Source: Pelagicoccus enzymogenes (GTDB taxonomy: Bacteria > Verrucomicrobiota > Verrucomicrobiia > Opitutales > Opitutaceae). Taken from it: a stretch of 64,000 nt of DNA. The translations under genes were made by a program, and so were the position numbers. The DNA is taken from positions 34,399-98,398 of the forward strand of contig NZ_JACYFG010000060.1 of the NCBI RefSeq assembly GCF_014803405.1, written 5' to 3'. The notes under the pieces are model-generated. The model was not told where the DNA came from. It did not search any database and saw only the letters and a list, made by a program, of their open reading frames with translations. This document shows positions 35,996 through 44,548 of this stretch, in pieces (position 1 is the stretch's first letter; each line of letters starts with the position of its first letter).

Positions 35996-36589
35996 ATGAA
36001 ATTCCTGCTCGTTCCACTCGCCGCTTTCCTCGCTCCGCTGCTTGTAGCTGAAGACTACGAGCCGCAGGTGGGAGACATCTATTTCCAGTCCTTACTTCCC
36101 TCCGCCTTGGTGGAAGCGATCGAAGGCGTTACGGAGTCTCCTTACAGCCACTGCGGCATCCTCAACCAAGTTGACGGAAAGTGGGTGATTCACGAGGCGA
36201 TTGGCCCGGTGCGCGCGGTTCCGCTCACTACCTGGATCATGCAAGGCGTTGCCCAGGACTACGACGTCTACAGGCTTAAGCCCGAGTACCGCGACCGCAT
36301 AGAGGAACTGCTCGCCGCCACGGAGCCTTACATGGGACGCCGCTACGACATCCAGTACGATTTCGACGACGAAAAGATCTATTGCTCCGAACTGATCTTC
36401 AAAGCCTTCCGCTCGGTGTACGGCGAGGACCTCGGAAAAGTGGTTACTCTGGGCGACCTCAACTGGAAACCCCATGAAGCCTTCATCCGACATATCGACC
36501 CCAGCCTGCCCTTGCAGCGTAAGATGATCACCCCTCGCCACTTGGCCGAAGCCGTTCAGCTCGAGCAGGTCTTCGAGTCCCTCGAGTGA
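35996..36589 (+). CDS. YiiX/YebB-like NlpC/P60-family cysteine hydrolase, secreted
   Basis: 197 residues with a signal peptide (MKFLLVPLAAFLAPLLVA). The domain has QVGDIYFQSLLPSALV, the His of SPYSHCGIL, EAIGPVRAVPLTTWI, and the catalytic Cys in KIYCSELIFKAF. Such enzymes cut amide or thioester bonds in peptidoglycan or lipid-like substrates. The active His and Cys are both present, in circularly permuted NlpC/P60 order. Periplasmic. It follows the TonB receptor by 70 bases. Confidence 0.88.
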   Translation: MKFLLVPLAAFLAPLLVAEDYEPQVGDIYFQSLLPSALVEAIEGVTESPYSHCGILNQVDGKWVIHEAIGPVRAVPLTTWIMQGVAQDYDVYRLKPEYRDRIEELLAATEPYMGRRYDIQYDFDDEKIYCSELIFKAFRSVYGEDLGKVVTLGDLNWKPHEAFIRHIDPSLPLQRKMITPRHLAEAVQLEQVFESLE

Positions 36590-36649
36590 AAAAGCGCGCT
36601 TGCCAGAACCCGCAAGATCCGCACTAAGGACAGCCTCTTACGCGGGCAA

Positions 36650-37450
36650 ATGGCAGAAACGCAGGCAAATTACGACTTTCGCTTCGGCGGCATCGGCAGG
36701 CTCTACGGAGCGGCTGCGCTGCAGCGTTTTCGCGCGGCCCACGTTTGCATCGTTGGAATCGGTGGCGTCGGTTCCTGGATCGTGGAAGCCTTGGCCCGCA
36801 GCGGTATCGGCAAGCTCACCCTTGTCGACTTGGACGACATTTGCGAAAGCAACATCAATCGCCAGATCCACGCACTGGACGGATTGATCGGCGCTTCCAA
36901 GATCGAGACGATGGCCCAACGCTGCCGCGCCATCAATCCAGAGTGCGAAGTGTCGACTCTTCACACCTTCCTTACCGCCAAAAACGTAGACGAGATCCTT
37001 GCAGCCGGATTCGACTACGTGGTCGACGCCATCGACAGCACCAATCATAAGGTTGCCCTCATCGCGGCTTGCAAGCAGTCGGAAACGCCGGTCCTCACCA
37101 TCGGCGGAGCCGGTGGACGGATCGATCCCACGCAAGTTCAGATTTGCGACTTGGCTCGCTCGATCAACGACCAGTTGCTCAAGAGAGTGCGCAAGCAACT
37201 CCGCCAGCAACACGGTTTTCCTCGCCAGAAGAAACGCAAGTTCCACATCGATTGCGTCTTTTCGCCGGAGGAACCCTTGTATCCGGAATCTTGCGACATT
37301 GACGGCGAGGAAGAGCTAGGCTCCAAGAGCGTGCGCTTGGACTGCTCCAGCGGCTACGGAGCTGCTACCCACTTAACGGGAACCTTCGGCTTTTTCGCGG
37401 CTTCGCAAGTACTGAAGTCCCTAGCAGGGATCGAGGCCGGCTCCGAATAG
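36650..37450 (+). CDS. tcdA: tRNA threonylcarbamoyladenosine dehydratase TcdA
   Basis: 266 residues. An E1/ThiF-like fold: ATP-binding VCIVGIGGVGSWIVEALARSG and DLDDICESNINRQIHAL, then the GGAGGRIDPTQVQI segment. It dehydrates tRNA t6A37 to the cyclic ct6A form in an ATP-dependent step. It matches the E. coli enzyme in length and throughout, including IDCVFSPEEPLYPES and SSGYGAATHLTGTFGF. Cytosolic. Usually works with the CsdA/CsdE sulfur pair; neither is nearby. Confidence 0.95.
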   Translation: MAETQANYDFRFGGIGRLYGAAALQRFRAAHVCIVGIGGVGSWIVEALARSGIGKLTLVDLDDICESNINRQIHALDGLIGASKIETMAQRCRAINPECEVSTLHTFLTAKNVDEILAAGFDYVVDAIDSTNHKVALIAACKQSETPVLTIGGAGGRIDPTQVQICDLARSINDQLLKRVRKQLRQQHGFPRQKKRKFHIDCVFSPEEPLYPESCDIDGEEELGSKSVRLDCSSGYGAATHLTGTFGFFAASQVLKSLAGIEAGSE

Positions 37451-37515
37451 GGCTGCTTGCAAATGCCTTGACCGCTGAGGGGCTTTCCCTCTCCATCCTG
37501 CCCTTTTCCAGAGGC

Positions 37516-38877
37516 ATGAAAATCACGGATTTAAACAGAGAAGGAGGCATCGGCTCGAATTCCATGCTCGTAGAGGCAGGGAGCTACAATTTCGTGGTCG
37601 ACGCTGGTCTGCATCCGAAGATGACCGGGAAGGAGGCGATGCCCGATTTCGATCATATCGGAGACCGTGAAATCGATTTTGTAATCGTGACGCATTGCCA
37701 TCTGGACCACATCGGTTCCCTACCCGTGCTTTTGGCTCGCCACCCCAAGGCCCGCGTCTTCATGAGCTTGCCCAGCCAAATGCTGGTGGAACGCATGCTG
37801 CACAACTCCTGCAACGTGATGAAGCGGCAAAAGGAGGAGAAGCGCATACCTGAGTATCCACTTTTTACGCACGAGGATATCGATGGGATTGCGGGCCGCT
37901 TCGAGCCTCTAAAGTACAAGCAGCCGCTGCAACTCAACCGCAACGGCGAGGCCCTCACCATCACGCTCTACCAAGCGGGCCACGTCGCGGGCGCGGGCGG
38001 ATTTCAGATCGAGCACGGAGGCAAGACGGTATTCTTTACGGGCGACGTTCTTTTCGACGATCAACGCGTCCTCAACGGAGCGCGTTTTCCGAAAGCCAAG
38101 AAGTTCGACGCTATGGTGATCGAAACCACCCGCGGCGAAACCGAGCGCACGGAAGGAACGACGCGCGAAAGCGAAGTGAAGCGACTCCTTAAGAAGGTGG
38201 GTGAAACGATTCGCCGCGGCGGGTCGGTGCTCATCCCCGTTTTCGCCCTCGGTCGCATGCAGGAGCTGCTGACCTTGCTCAACGATGCCCGCAAGGATGG
38301 ACGCCTCCCTCGCTGCCCCGTCTACGGAGCCGGCCTCGGACTCGATATCGCAGACTACTTCGACCACATAACCAAGCGAACCCAGCTAATCAGCTATACC
38401 CGCAAGGTGACCAAGGAGCTGCGACTCAAGCGCCCGCCTCGCAAGCTCGTGCCCGGCAAGGAGCCAGGAGAGCCGGGCGTGTTCGTGCTGAGCAGCGGAA
38501 TGTTGGTGGAACGTACCCCCAGCTACCAGCTCGCATCCACGATCCTAGGAAGCTCGCGCAACGCGATTTGCTTCGTCGGCTACTGTGACCCGGATACGCC
38601 GGGCGGTCGTTTGCTAGAGACCAAGCCAGGGCAAACGTTTCTCTTCGACGTGCTCGACTACCAGTGCCCTGTGCTTGCGGAAGTCGATCGCTACGAGATG
38701 AGCGGGCACGCCGATCGAGAGGAGATTTTGGAATTCGCCCTCGCGGCTGAGCCCAAGTCCATCGTTTTGACGCATGGAGACCCAGGCGCCCGCGAGTGGT
38801 TCAGCCAAGCGCTCGAAGCCGCCGACCACCCCGTCAACGTGATCGACCCGGAACCGCTGAAGGCGGTCGAGATCTGA
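37516..38877 (+). CDS. Beta-CASP metallo-beta-lactamase-fold hydrolase (CPSF/RNase-like)
   Basis: 453 residues from the ATG at 37516. The MBL domain has VIVTHCHLDHIGSLPVLL (HxHxDH) and a metal Asp in FFTGDVLFDD; the His of AGHVAGAGGFQIEH is also present. The central beta-CASP cap spans about 200-380, with SVLIPVFALGRMQELL. Motif C-terminal YEMSGHADREEILEF and VLTHGD complete the site. The pattern matches RNA-processing nucleases related to CPSF-73, Ysh1 and RNase J. No KH or extra RNA domain is attached. Likely a cytosolic exo/endoribonuclease. Confidence 0.9.
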   Translation: MKITDLNREGGIGSNSMLVEAGSYNFVVDAGLHPKMTGKEAMPDFDHIGDREIDFVIVTHCHLDHIGSLPVLLARHPKARVFMSLPSQMLVERMLHNSCNVMKRQKEEKRIPEYPLFTHEDIDGIAGRFEPLKYKQPLQLNRNGEALTITLYQAGHVAGAGGFQIEHGGKTVFFTGDVLFDDQRVLNGARFPKAKKFDAMVIETTRGETERTEGTTRESEVKRLLKKVGETIRRGGSVLIPVFALGRMQELLTLLNDARKDGRLPRCPVYGAGLGLDIADYFDHITKRTQLISYTRKVTKELRLKRPPRKLVPGKEPGEPGVFVLSSGMLVERTPSYQLASTILGSSRNAICFVGYCDPDTPGGRLLETKPGQTFLFDVLDYQCPVLAEVDRYEMSGHADREEILEFALAAEPKSIVLTHGDPGAREWFSQALEAADHPVNVIDPEPLKAVEI

Positions 38878-38939
38878 GCGCAGGCCGCTGGTGCGCTGAC
38901 ATTGCAGTTCCTGGCTTCTTTCTTACCTGCTATTCTTCC

Positions 38940-39002
38940 GTAGGAAGCGACCTTGCGTCGCGATCAACCGATCTCCAATCGCGACGCAAGGTCACTTCCC
39001 AC
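38940..39002. repeat. Palindromic GTAGGAAGCGACC repeat (REP-like)
   Basis: Arms at 38940-38964 and 38978-39002 pair nearly perfectly around a 13-base loop. Left arm is identical over 25 bases to 27593-27617; the right arm has two substitutions. It lies in the 206-base gap between two convergent genes. Confidence 0.9.
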
Positions 39003-39083
39003 AGGATGTAAAAAACAGCAAGGAACTGAGCTTTCATCACGCGAAGCCTGTCGTCTTGACGTAATGGTCGCCCCTCAAGGCAA

Positions 39084-39656
39084 CTAGCCAGTGAAAGCGT
39101 GCGTCATGGCCACGGCGGCGGCGTCAGATTCGTCCAGCTCCAGCAAGGCGCCGTGTCCCAGCAAGGTTCGAACCGTCTTTGCTACCTGTTCCTTGGAGGC
39201 GCGACCATTGCCGACCACAGCTTGCTTAACCCTCAATGGCGGGTACTCGAAAACTTCCTTGCCTCGCATTGCGGCGGCCGCGATCGCAGCTCCGCGAGCG
39301 GCTCCCAGAATTTGGGCAGTCTGGTAGTTTTGCACGTAGATCGTTTGCTCCAGAGCAACCACGTCGATTTCGTAGGTATCCAAAAGATGGAGCATTTTTT
39401 CGCAAATATTGCCCAAGCACTGCGGCATGCTCACCTTTGCTCGCTGTTTCAGCGTCTCGCTTCGCAGTAAGGTTTGTCGGCCACCGCTGGCAAACTCCAC
39501 CACCGCGAAGCCCGAGCCGCGCAGACTCGGATCGACTCCAAGGATGGTTCCCACGTACTTCTTCTTCACCAAGGAAGCCATGGCTCCCAGATTGGAGTTC
39601 ACGGCCTTTCCTTCGACCTTCGCTTTCCACAAATCTCTTACTCCCTTGCGCGCCAT
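39084..39656 (-). CDS. ruvC: Crossover junction endodeoxyribonuclease RuvC
   Basis: 190 residues from the ATG at 39656. It resolves Holliday junctions with RuvAB. Catalytic acids are visible: Asp in ILGVDPSLRGSG, Glu in VVALEQTIYVQNYQTAQ, and the Asp pair of LDESDAAAVAMTHA; VKQAVVGNGRASKEQV is the conserved loop. Compared with E. coli, about 35 residues (basic, DLWKAKVEGKAV) precede the core. An ATG at 39581 would remove most of this, so the start is open, although extended RuvC forms are typical of Opitutae as I recall. ruvA and ruvB are not adjacent. Confidence 0.93.
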   Translation of the reverse strand: MARKGVRDLWKAKVEGKAVNSNLGAMASLVKKKYVGTILGVDPSLRGSGFAVVEFASGGRQTLLRSETLKQRAKVSMPQCLGNICEKMLHLLDTYEIDVVALEQTIYVQNYQTAQILGAARGAAIAAAAMRGKEVFEYPPLRVKQAVVGNGRASKEQVAKTVRTLLGHGALLELDESDAAAVAMTHAFTG

Positions 39657-39659
39657 AGC

Positions 39660-40409
39660 TTAAAAAGAAATGAAGAGCATGTAGGCCACCGCCGCAACTG
39701 TCAGCCAAAAGGCGATGCGTTCGAACCAAGCCTGGCTAATTTTCTTGGCGAACAGATAGCCGCAAACGCTTCCAAGCAGCACGAAGGGCAGCAGCTTTAG
39801 GTTCGCCTCCAAGCTGCCCCAGTTGACCAGTCCTTGCTCGTGCAAGAAGGGTACTTTGAAGATGTTGAGGAAGGTGAAGAAATAGACGCTCGTGCCCATG
39901 AAGGCCATTTTCGGCAGACGCATGGACAAGAGGAACAGGATCATGATCGGGCCAGCCGCGTTCGCCAAGGTCGATACAAAGGCGGCGATCACGCCGATCG
40001 TAGCCGCAGCCCCGTAGCTATGAGGCAATGCCTCGTTGACTCGTTTCGGGTACTTTTCGCGCAGCACGTGCAAGCAGAGCATCACGGCCAATACGATACT
40101 GATGACTAGCCGCGCTTGGTTCTCCTGCATGGCTCCCAAGGTCAGCCAACCGATTACCACTCCAGCCACCGCCCATGGCACCAAGCGAACGATGTGCTTC
40201 CACTCCGCATGCTTGCGATAGATCAACAAGGCGCAGAGGTCGCCCGCGATCAAAAGCGGCAGGCCGAAACCTACCGCTTCTTTCGATTCCATCAGTATCT
40301 GAAAAATCGCTACATTGAGAATTCCAAGCCCAGGCACGCCGCTCTTGCTCAATCCAATGATCAAGGCAGCCAGCGCAAACATTGCCCATCGCCATAACTC
40401 GAAATCCAT
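39660..40409 (-). CDS. TSUP-family (TauE/SafE) membrane transporter
   Basis: 249 residues, from the ATG at 40409 (MDFELWRWAMFALAAL). About 8 hydrophobic helices. Typical features are ALIIGLSKSGVPGLGILNV, FGLPLLIAGDLCALLIYR, and the second-half repeat IAAFVSTLANAAGPIM. These proteins move small sulfur- or carbon-containing anions (sulfite, taurine, sulfoacetate) across the inner membrane. It is 3 bases upstream of ruvC, so the two are probably transcribed together, though the pairing may be incidental. Confidence 0.9.
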   Translation of the reverse strand: MDFELWRWAMFALAALIIGLSKSGVPGLGILNVAIFQILMESKEAVGFGLPLLIAGDLCALLIYRKHAEWKHIVRLVPWAVAGVVIGWLTLGAMQENQARLVISIVLAVMLCLHVLREKYPKRVNEALPHSYGAAATIGVIAAFVSTLANAAGPIMILFLLSMRLPKMAFMGTSVYFFTFLNIFKVPFLHEQGLVNWGSLEANLKLLPFVLLGSVCGYLFAKKISQAWFERIAFWLTVAAVAYMLFISF

Positions 40410-40510
40410 GGGCACGAAGGAGACTGATGACCGCCGAAAGGCAAACGTAAATCCAGCCGTCACACGATCAAGTCTCGCCAAACTTTGGCCGGACCTCAAC
40501 ATCGCTTGCC

Positions 40511-41527
40511 ATGCCGAAACTACGTTGGGGAATACTGTCCACTGGATTTATCGCAGGTCGCTTCGCCGAGGGAGTTGCCAGCTCGAACTCCGGAAAGCTC
40601 GTTGGGGTATCCAGCCGCAACCTGGAGACGGCGCAGGAATTCGCCGCTAAGCACGGGAACTGCTCCGCTTACGGCAGCCATGCGGAGCTGCTGGCTCGCG
40701 ACGACCTCGACGCGGTCTATGTCGCGTCCCCCCACCCCTTTCACGCAGAGATGGCGATTGCTGCAGCCGAAGCCGGCAAGCATATCCTTTGCGAGAAGCC
40801 GATCGCCATGAATAGCCAGGAAACGGAAGCCATTATCGCGGCGGCCGAAAAGGCGGTGGTCACGCTTGTCGAAGCCTACATGTACCGCTGCCATCCGCAG
40901 ACTGCCAAAGTCGCCCAACTCATTCGGGAAGGAGCCATCGGTGAAGTGAAGCTGGTGCAAGCCGCTTTCGGCTTTCATGCCCCATTCGATCCTGAAGGGC
41001 GACTCTTTGCGAAGCAACTTGGCGGCGGCGGTATTTTAGATGTCGGCGGCTACCCGGCATCCTTCGCGTGCATGGTGGCAGACCTCGCCAACGGCGGGAG
41101 CGAAACGGCCGTGACATGCAGCGGAGGCCTCGGCCAGATCGATCCCCGTTGCGGGACCGATACCCTAGCGATCGCCAACCTCGATTTCTCCAGCGGACTG
41201 CGCGCTCAAATTTCCTGCAGTACCCAGCTGGCCCAAAACAACCATGTTCGCATCTACGGCAGCGAAGGCTGGATCGACATCGCCGAACCTTGGATCGTAT
41301 CTCCCCGAGGCGGAGTTTGGAGCTTCCACCACTACCGTTCCGACGCTTCGAAACCTGACATCGTCAGCGGACAAGATAGGCGGGAGCTTTACGGAGTGGA
41401 AGCCGACACCTTTGCCCAGCTGGTGGCGGGCGAGCGTCCAAATGCTCCTTACATGACGCTCTCCGACACGCGGCGTACCAACCAGATCCTCGAGGATTGG
41501 CAGAAGCAGCTGGCTCAGGCGAAGTAA
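40511..41527 (+). CDS. Gfo/Idh/MocA-family oxidoreductase
   Basis: 338 residues. An N-terminal NAD(P)-binding Rossmann domain (WGILSTGFIAGRFAEGV) leads to AVYVASPHPFHAEMAI and the catalytic GKHILCEKPIAMN. The C-terminal alpha/beta substrate domain contains VEAYMYRCHPQTAKV and GGGILDVGGYPASF. It should oxidise or reduce a sugar or related polyol, with the Lys of CEKP as the key residue. Trans-dihydrodiol dehydrogenase-like relatives have the same YMYRCHPQ. Alone on the plus strand. Confidence 0.92.
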   Translation: MPKLRWGILSTGFIAGRFAEGVASSNSGKLVGVSSRNLETAQEFAAKHGNCSAYGSHAELLARDDLDAVYVASPHPFHAEMAIAAAEAGKHILCEKPIAMNSQETEAIIAAAEKAVVTLVEAYMYRCHPQTAKVAQLIREGAIGEVKLVQAAFGFHAPFDPEGRLFAKQLGGGGILDVGGYPASFACMVADLANGGSETAVTCSGGLGQIDPRCGTDTLAIANLDFSSGLRAQISCSTQLAQNNHVRIYGSEGWIDIAEPWIVSPRGGVWSFHHYRSDASKPDIVSGQDRRELYGVEADTFAQLVAGERPNAPYMTLSDTRRTNQILEDWQKQLAQAK

Positions 41528-41669
41528 TGGCTAGCAAACATCGCTACTGCGAAATTTGCCCACTCACGCGTCGAAACGTAGCGCCGCCCTTTAGCCGTCG
41601 TCCGCAGAAATTCGTACTGCAGAGTCGGCGCTTGCGCCGCACCGCGATGGAAGATCATTCCTGACGCGG

Positions 41670-41698
41670 CGTGTCGCGAGCGACAGCCCTACAACTTT
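41670..41698. repeat. Single arm of a REP-like sequence
   Basis: GCGGCGTGTCGCGAGCGACAG followed by CCCTAC looks like one arm of the GTAGGGCTGTCGC-type palindromes; a related fragment is at 27540-27560. No matching second arm is present. The rest of the 41528-41776 gap holds palindrome GTCGCATGCGAC near 41745, and nothing else I recognise. Confidence 0.35.
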
Positions 41699-41776
41699 AT
41701 GTTAGGATCATGAACTGCGGACGCTGGCTAAATCTCCGCGCTACGTCGCATGCGACCTTCGACGCATGACATGCGG

Positions 41777-42757
41777 CTAGTTGCCGGAGCGGAATTGCTC
41801 GAGGGAAGACTTCTTCTTTTTGCCAGCGGCTGACTTCGTCTCCTCGGGCACGTAGTTGGCGGGATTTCCCTTCAGCCAGCTGCCGCAGTAGTAGACTACG
41901 CCATTGTCCTCGTAGGTTTCGAATTCAGTGAGGCGGTATCCATCGTTCACATACGTAGAATTCTTGTTGTAGAATTCGTCTGGAAGCAGGTCGAACGCGA
42001 ACTGGCTCTCTTGCCACTCTTTTCGCTTCACCCACTCCGCTCCAAACACGAAGTCGCCTTCGAAATTGTAGCCCTCGATGTCGAGCAAGCGAAACCCTGC
42101 CTCGTCAAGCGTGCGGGCGACTTCGCTGAATCGATTCTTTTGAATGCCGCGGTAGAAGCGAACCTCGTGGCCGTCGTTCTTCATCCAGACGCCAGCGTGA
42201 CGGAACTTGCCGTTGGCCTCGTAAGCTTCGAAGTCGACGAGCCGGAAGCCTCGGTCCGCCATTTCCCCGTAGCGGTTCGAGAAGGCAAGACTCTCCATGC
42301 CGAAGTAAAATTCAGTCTCCAAGCCCTCCTGGCCCTTCATCCAAATACCGGAAAAATGCAAGGTGGCTCCGAAGCGATCGATCTCGAACTCGACGAGCGA
42401 ATAGCCGTTTTCCACGTGGCCTTCGTGCTTTTCCAGAAACTCCGCCACAGGAAGCGACATTTCCACCTGCCAGACTTCGTCGGCGCTCAGCTTTGTCCAA
42501 ATCGTGGATACCGTGGTGGAACGGCCGCTGCGGTAGGTTTCGATGTCCGCAATACGGAATCCCTCTTTGATCTTGGAGTTGAAGGCGGAGGCGAAGGCAG
42601 CCTTGTCCAAACCGGATTTGAACTCCCACTCGGTCTCGGTCTCCTTGAAATCGGAAGCGTTTGCGACAGCAGCGGCAGCAAGCGCGCCTGTGGTCAAGGC
42701 GATCCGGGAAAAGTAAGTGAATGGTTTGGTCCGTGCGGAGCGTACGAGCTGTTTCAT
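41777..42757 (-). CDS. Secreted protein of tandem ~48-residue repeats (BTRD1-like)
   Basis: 326 residues. A long signal peptide (basic start, FSRIALTTGALAAAAVANA) precedes five repeats of about 48 residues, each with a helix, then 'GFRLVDFEAY...G...AGVW'. Examples are GFRIADIETYRSGRS, GYSLVEFEIDRFGATLHF, GFRLVDFEAYEANGKF, GFRLLDIEGYNFEGDF and GYRLTEFETYEDNGVV. They match the bacterial tandem repeat domain 1 (BTRD1) pattern known from secreted actinobacterial and other proteins. The tail is basic (AAGKKKKSS). Function unknown; probably a periplasmic or extracellular binding protein. Confidence 0.8.
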   Translation of the reverse strand: MKQLVRSARTKPFTYFSRIALTTGALAAAAVANASDFKETETEWEFKSGLDKAAFASAFNSKIKEGFRIADIETYRSGRSTTVSTIWTKLSADEVWQVEMSLPVAEFLEKHEGHVENGYSLVEFEIDRFGATLHFSGIWMKGQEGLETEFYFGMESLAFSNRYGEMADRGFRLVDFEAYEANGKFRHAGVWMKNDGHEVRFYRGIQKNRFSEVARTLDEAGFRLLDIEGYNFEGDFVFGAEWVKRKEWQESQFAFDLLPDEFYNKNSTYVNDGYRLTEFETYEDNGVVYYCGSWLKGNPANYVPEETKSAAGKKKKSSLEQFRSGN

Positions 42758-42888
42758 AAATGCGATCCTCCAAGAGTTCGCTAATAGGATCGGTCCAAGG
42801 GATTCCTACTGTAGAGCGGATACCACTCAAATTCGCATAGGTGGCAGCCCCTGCCCGCCCGCAGGAAGCCCCGCCGTGAGCGGCTGGC

Positions 42889-43656
42889 TCAGGAGTTGCG
42901 GCGGCGGTGCCAAGCCAGCACGTCCTCGTAGGCGACTTGTCCTCCAAAAATGTCCAAGGCGCTGCCGATGGTGAGATCGACCTTTCCGCCGCCCAGCGAC
43001 TCCACCTTATCTAAATCTTCCAGGCTTCGAGCTCCACCAGCGTAAGTCATTGGCAATTGGCAATTTGCCCCGAGCATACGCACGAGATCTTCCTCGATGC
43101 CACTCATTCGCCCTTCCACGTCAACACCGTGCACGAGAAACTCGCTGCAGTGCTTGCCTAGCGCTTCGATGGTCTCGGCATTCACGCAGGTGTCCGTAAA
43201 ATGCTGCCAGCGATCGGTGACGACCCAGTACTTTCCGTCGCGAGCGCGACAGCTCAAATCGAGTACCAAGCGCTCCCGTCCCGTTTCCGAGACAAGTTTC
43301 TCCAATCGTTCGAAATCGACTTTTCCGTCGCGGAACACGTAAGAGGTGACAATCACCTGAGACGCCCCCGCCTCCAGAAACTCGCAGGCATTTTCGGCGG
43401 TAACCCCGCCCCCGTACTGCATGCCGCCAGGATAGGCGGCGAGAGCGGACAGGGCAGCCTCCTTGTTGCCTGGGCCTAGGGCGATGACGTGCCCTCCCGT
43501 CAATTCGTCCCGCTGGTACATGCGAGCGAAATCCGCGGGAGCCATGGTGGACTCGAAGTTCGTCTGCACGCTGGCTTCCGAGCTGTCGGAAAGCGTGCCG
43601 CCCACGATTTGGACGACCTTGCCGTTTCTTAGATCAATACAGGGGCGAAAGCGCAT
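42889..43656 (-). CDS. hisA: ProFAR isomerase HisA, eukaryotic-type
   Basis: 255 residues. It isomerises ProFAR to PRFAR in histidine synthesis. The TIM-barrel has catalytic Asp in RPCIDLRNGKVVQIVGGTL and a second in VLDLSCRARDGKYWVV. The sequence tracks the fungal/plant enzyme: QIVGGTLSD, HVIALGPGNKEAAL, DLSCR, WQHFTDT, FLVHGVDVEG, MTYAGGARSLEDLDKVE and KVDLTIGSALDIFGG. Ordinary bacterial HisA instead has a different start (PAIDLK.GKCVRL). It is an orphan from the rest of the his pathway here, followed closely downstream (on the same strand) by nothing. Neighbour at 43677 is on the same strand, 20 bases upstream, so co-transcription is likely. Confidence 0.92.
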   Translation of the reverse strand: MRFRPCIDLRNGKVVQIVGGTLSDSSEASVQTNFESTMAPADFARMYQRDELTGGHVIALGPGNKEAALSALAAYPGGMQYGGGVTAENACEFLEAGASQVIVTSYVFRDGKVDFERLEKLVSETGRERLVLDLSCRARDGKYWVVTDRWQHFTDTCVNAETIEALGKHCSEFLVHGVDVEGRMSGIEEDLVRMLGANCQLPMTYAGGARSLEDLDKVESLGGGKVDLTIGSALDIFGGQVAYEDVLAWHRRRNS

Positions 43657-43676
43657 GGCCTACTCAGATGCGAACT

Positions 43677-44387
43677 CTAGATGCGCTTGCAAACTTTCTT
43701 GAACGGCTCTTCCGCCGCTCGGCCCAGCGCGTCGAGCTCGACTTGCACCCGCTGGCGGTAGACTTCCAATTGCTCGTCGTCCGCGCGCCGCGGCACCTCG
43801 ATCAGGTCGCCCACCGTGATCATAATGCGGGAGAAGGGTTTGGGAAAAATCATGCGGTCCCAGGAGCGGATTCGCCAATAGTCGCTAGCCCAGCACGAAA
43901 CCGGCAAGATCGGCTTGCCGGTCATCTTGGCGAGGGCCGCCACGCCTACCTTAGCTTCGTAGACGGGGCCCTTAGATCCGTCGGGCAGGATGATGATGGA
44001 GTGCTTGTCCTTGACGATCGCTCGATAGAGCCCGCGCAAGCCGGAAGCTCCGCGGCGAGAGGAGGAGCCGCGCACGACTTTCGCTCCGGCATACTTGCCG
44101 ATGGTGGCGCCAATCTCCCCGTCCTTCGAGTCGCTCGACATCATGGCTAACTTGAAGCGGTTCCGCAGCAAATAGCGATAAATGTAGGTGGCGAAGTAAA
44201 ACATGCGGTTGTGCCAGCAGGCTACGACTACCGAATCGCCTCTCCCCACCAAGCCCAGCAGGTGCTGCGGATGGCCCACAACTCGCAAGCGGTAGGTAAA
44301 GCTGAAGACCTTGATCGCCGCCAGCGTAAGGAACGCGATGAGACGCGTCTTGCGGGGTACCTTGCTAAGTGTTTCGTCTGTAGCCAT
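43677..44387 (-). CDS. DUF374 lysophospholipid acyltransferase-like protein
   Basis: 236 residues. It has the DUF374 family arrangement: VVVACWHNRMFYFATYIY (WH motif), MMSSDSKDGEIGATIGKYAG, VVRGSSSRRGASGL, and IILPDGSKGPVYEAKVGVAALA. These align with the acyltransferase core of LpxL/PlsC-like enzymes, though the HX4D motif is modified to WHN. An N-terminal hydrophobic segment (about 13-30) suggests inner-membrane association. It may acylate lipid A or another glycolipid. hisA follows 20 bases downstream. Confidence 0.85.
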   Translation of the reverse strand: MATDETLSKVPRKTRLIAFLTLAAIKVFSFTYRLRVVGHPQHLLGLVGRGDSVVVACWHNRMFYFATYIYRYLLRNRFKLAMMSSDSKDGEIGATIGKYAGAKVVRGSSSRRGASGLRGLYRAIVKDKHSIIILPDGSKGPVYEAKVGVAALAKMTGKPILPVSCWASDYWRIRSWDRMIFPKPFSRIMITVGDLIEVPRRADDEQLEVYRQRVQVELDALGRAAEEPFKKVCKRI

Positions 44388-44548
44388 GTAGAAAAGGGGC
44401 TACAGTTCCAATCGCCCGAGCCCAACCGTCAAGGTTAGAGCGCGAGCATCGCTTCGCACAGCCTGCGCTCGATGCGCCCCCTTTCTGCGGACGCTTACCT
44501 ACTTCGGGAGCTAGGGAGCTCGCGGATCTTGCCAATCATCCCCTTCGC

